Origin: an uncultured Clostridia bacterium
GTDB taxonomy: Bacteria > Bacillota > Clostridia > TANB77 > CAG-508
Direction: 5' to 3'
DNA: 5,608 nt
Assembly (NCBI GenBank): GCA_949448405.1
Contig: CASTFX010000087.1
Coordinates: forward strand, 1 to 5,608
Under the pieces are notes generated by a model. That model saw only the letters and a program-made list of their open reading frames with translations. It had not been told where the DNA came from and ran no database searches. Below are positions 5,327 through 5,608 of this stretch, piece by piece (the stretch's first letter is position 1; each line of letters opens with the position of its first letter). A program made the position numbers and the translations under genes.

Positions 5327-5608
5327 TTAATATTCCCATTTTGGAACATATTGTTTTTCGTCTTCTTCTATATAGTCTTGCATATATCCATTTTGTATAT
5401 CTAAATCATATATATAATTTTCTATTTCCTGATACTCTTTTTTAGTTATTTTTCTATTTATCTCATCATATTCTTTTGCCTTATATGTAGGAAAATATTG
5501 TGTCATTATACTTATATAAATTTTTTCATCTAAATTTTCTTTTATCCATTTTAATATTTTTTTAGAATTTTCTAAATTGTTTGGAAGTACTAAATGCCTA
5601 ATGATTAC
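5327..5608 (-). CDS. Radical SAM protein, PflX-like (COG1313 type), C-terminal 93 residues only
   Basis: Open from the window edge (5608) to TAA at 5329-5327; the N-terminal part with the expected CxxxCxxC iron-sulfur motif lies outside. The visible end begins VIIRHLVLPNNLENSKKILK and continues with YISIMTQYFPTYKA and YDEINRKITKKEY. This pattern (IIRHLVLP, a (V/I)(S/N)(L/I)M-x-QY-P-x-YKA strand, then EINR-I) is what I know from the C-terminus of radical SAM proteins annotated as pyruvate formate-lyase activating enzyme homologs (PflX). Their substrate is generally not established. The tail is rich in Tyr, Glu and Asp and ends VPKWEY. Because the cluster-binding part is not visible, the assignment rests on this C-terminal similarity alone, recalled rather than searched. 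The downstream signal peptidase gene is 18 nt away on the same strand; a functional link is not evident. Confidence 0.7.
   Translation of the reverse strand, partial: VIIRHLVLPNNLENSKKILKWIKENLDEKIYISIMTQYFPTYKAKEYDEINRKITKKEYQEIENYIYDLDIQNGYMQDYIEEDEKQYVPKWEY

Overview
The window is AT-rich DNA with every gene on the minus strand. RpoB has the lobe insertion typical of Clostridia rather than Bacillus, RpoC starts with the Bacillota-type clamp and zinc finger, and two of the three visible gene starts are TTG. These features point to an uncultured-type, low-GC member of the Bacillota, most likely class Clostridia. That assignment is inferred from protein similarity I recognise by eye; no search was run.

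Layout in transcription order (high to low coordinates): the C-terminal 93 codons of a radical SAM protein resembling the PflX/COG1313 family (5327-5608); 18 nt later a type I signal peptidase (4679-5308); a 610-nt non-coding stretch (4069-4678); complete rpoB (388-4068); a 135-nt structured spacer (253-387); and the first 84 codons of rpoC (1-252).

The non-coding stretch 4069-4678 is rich in signals. Its distal part (4411-4576) is an island of about 50% GC in surroundings of about 20%. It folds into five consecutive hairpins. G-U wobbles, a GNRA tetraloop and tandem G-A mismatches appear only when it is read as minus-strand RNA, so I annotate it as a candidate structured RNA, either free-standing or the 3' UTR of the signal peptidase operon. 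The proximal part holds a near-perfect sigma-A promoter (4264-4293) and a leader of about 190 nt before rpoB. In the leader lies an 18-codon upstream ORF with a good Shine-Dalgarno and two early Cys codons, followed by two small inverted repeats just before the rpoB ribosome binding site.

How it works together: rpoB and rpoC encode the two large subunits of RNA polymerase and appear to be driven by their own promoter, not by read-through from the usual rplKAJL ribosomal genes, which are absent upstream. The radical SAM gene and signal peptidase form a separate, closely spaced pair. The best candidates for something undescribed are the multi-hairpin RNA, the rpoB leader peptide and the long imperfect stem filling the rpoB-rpoC spacer.
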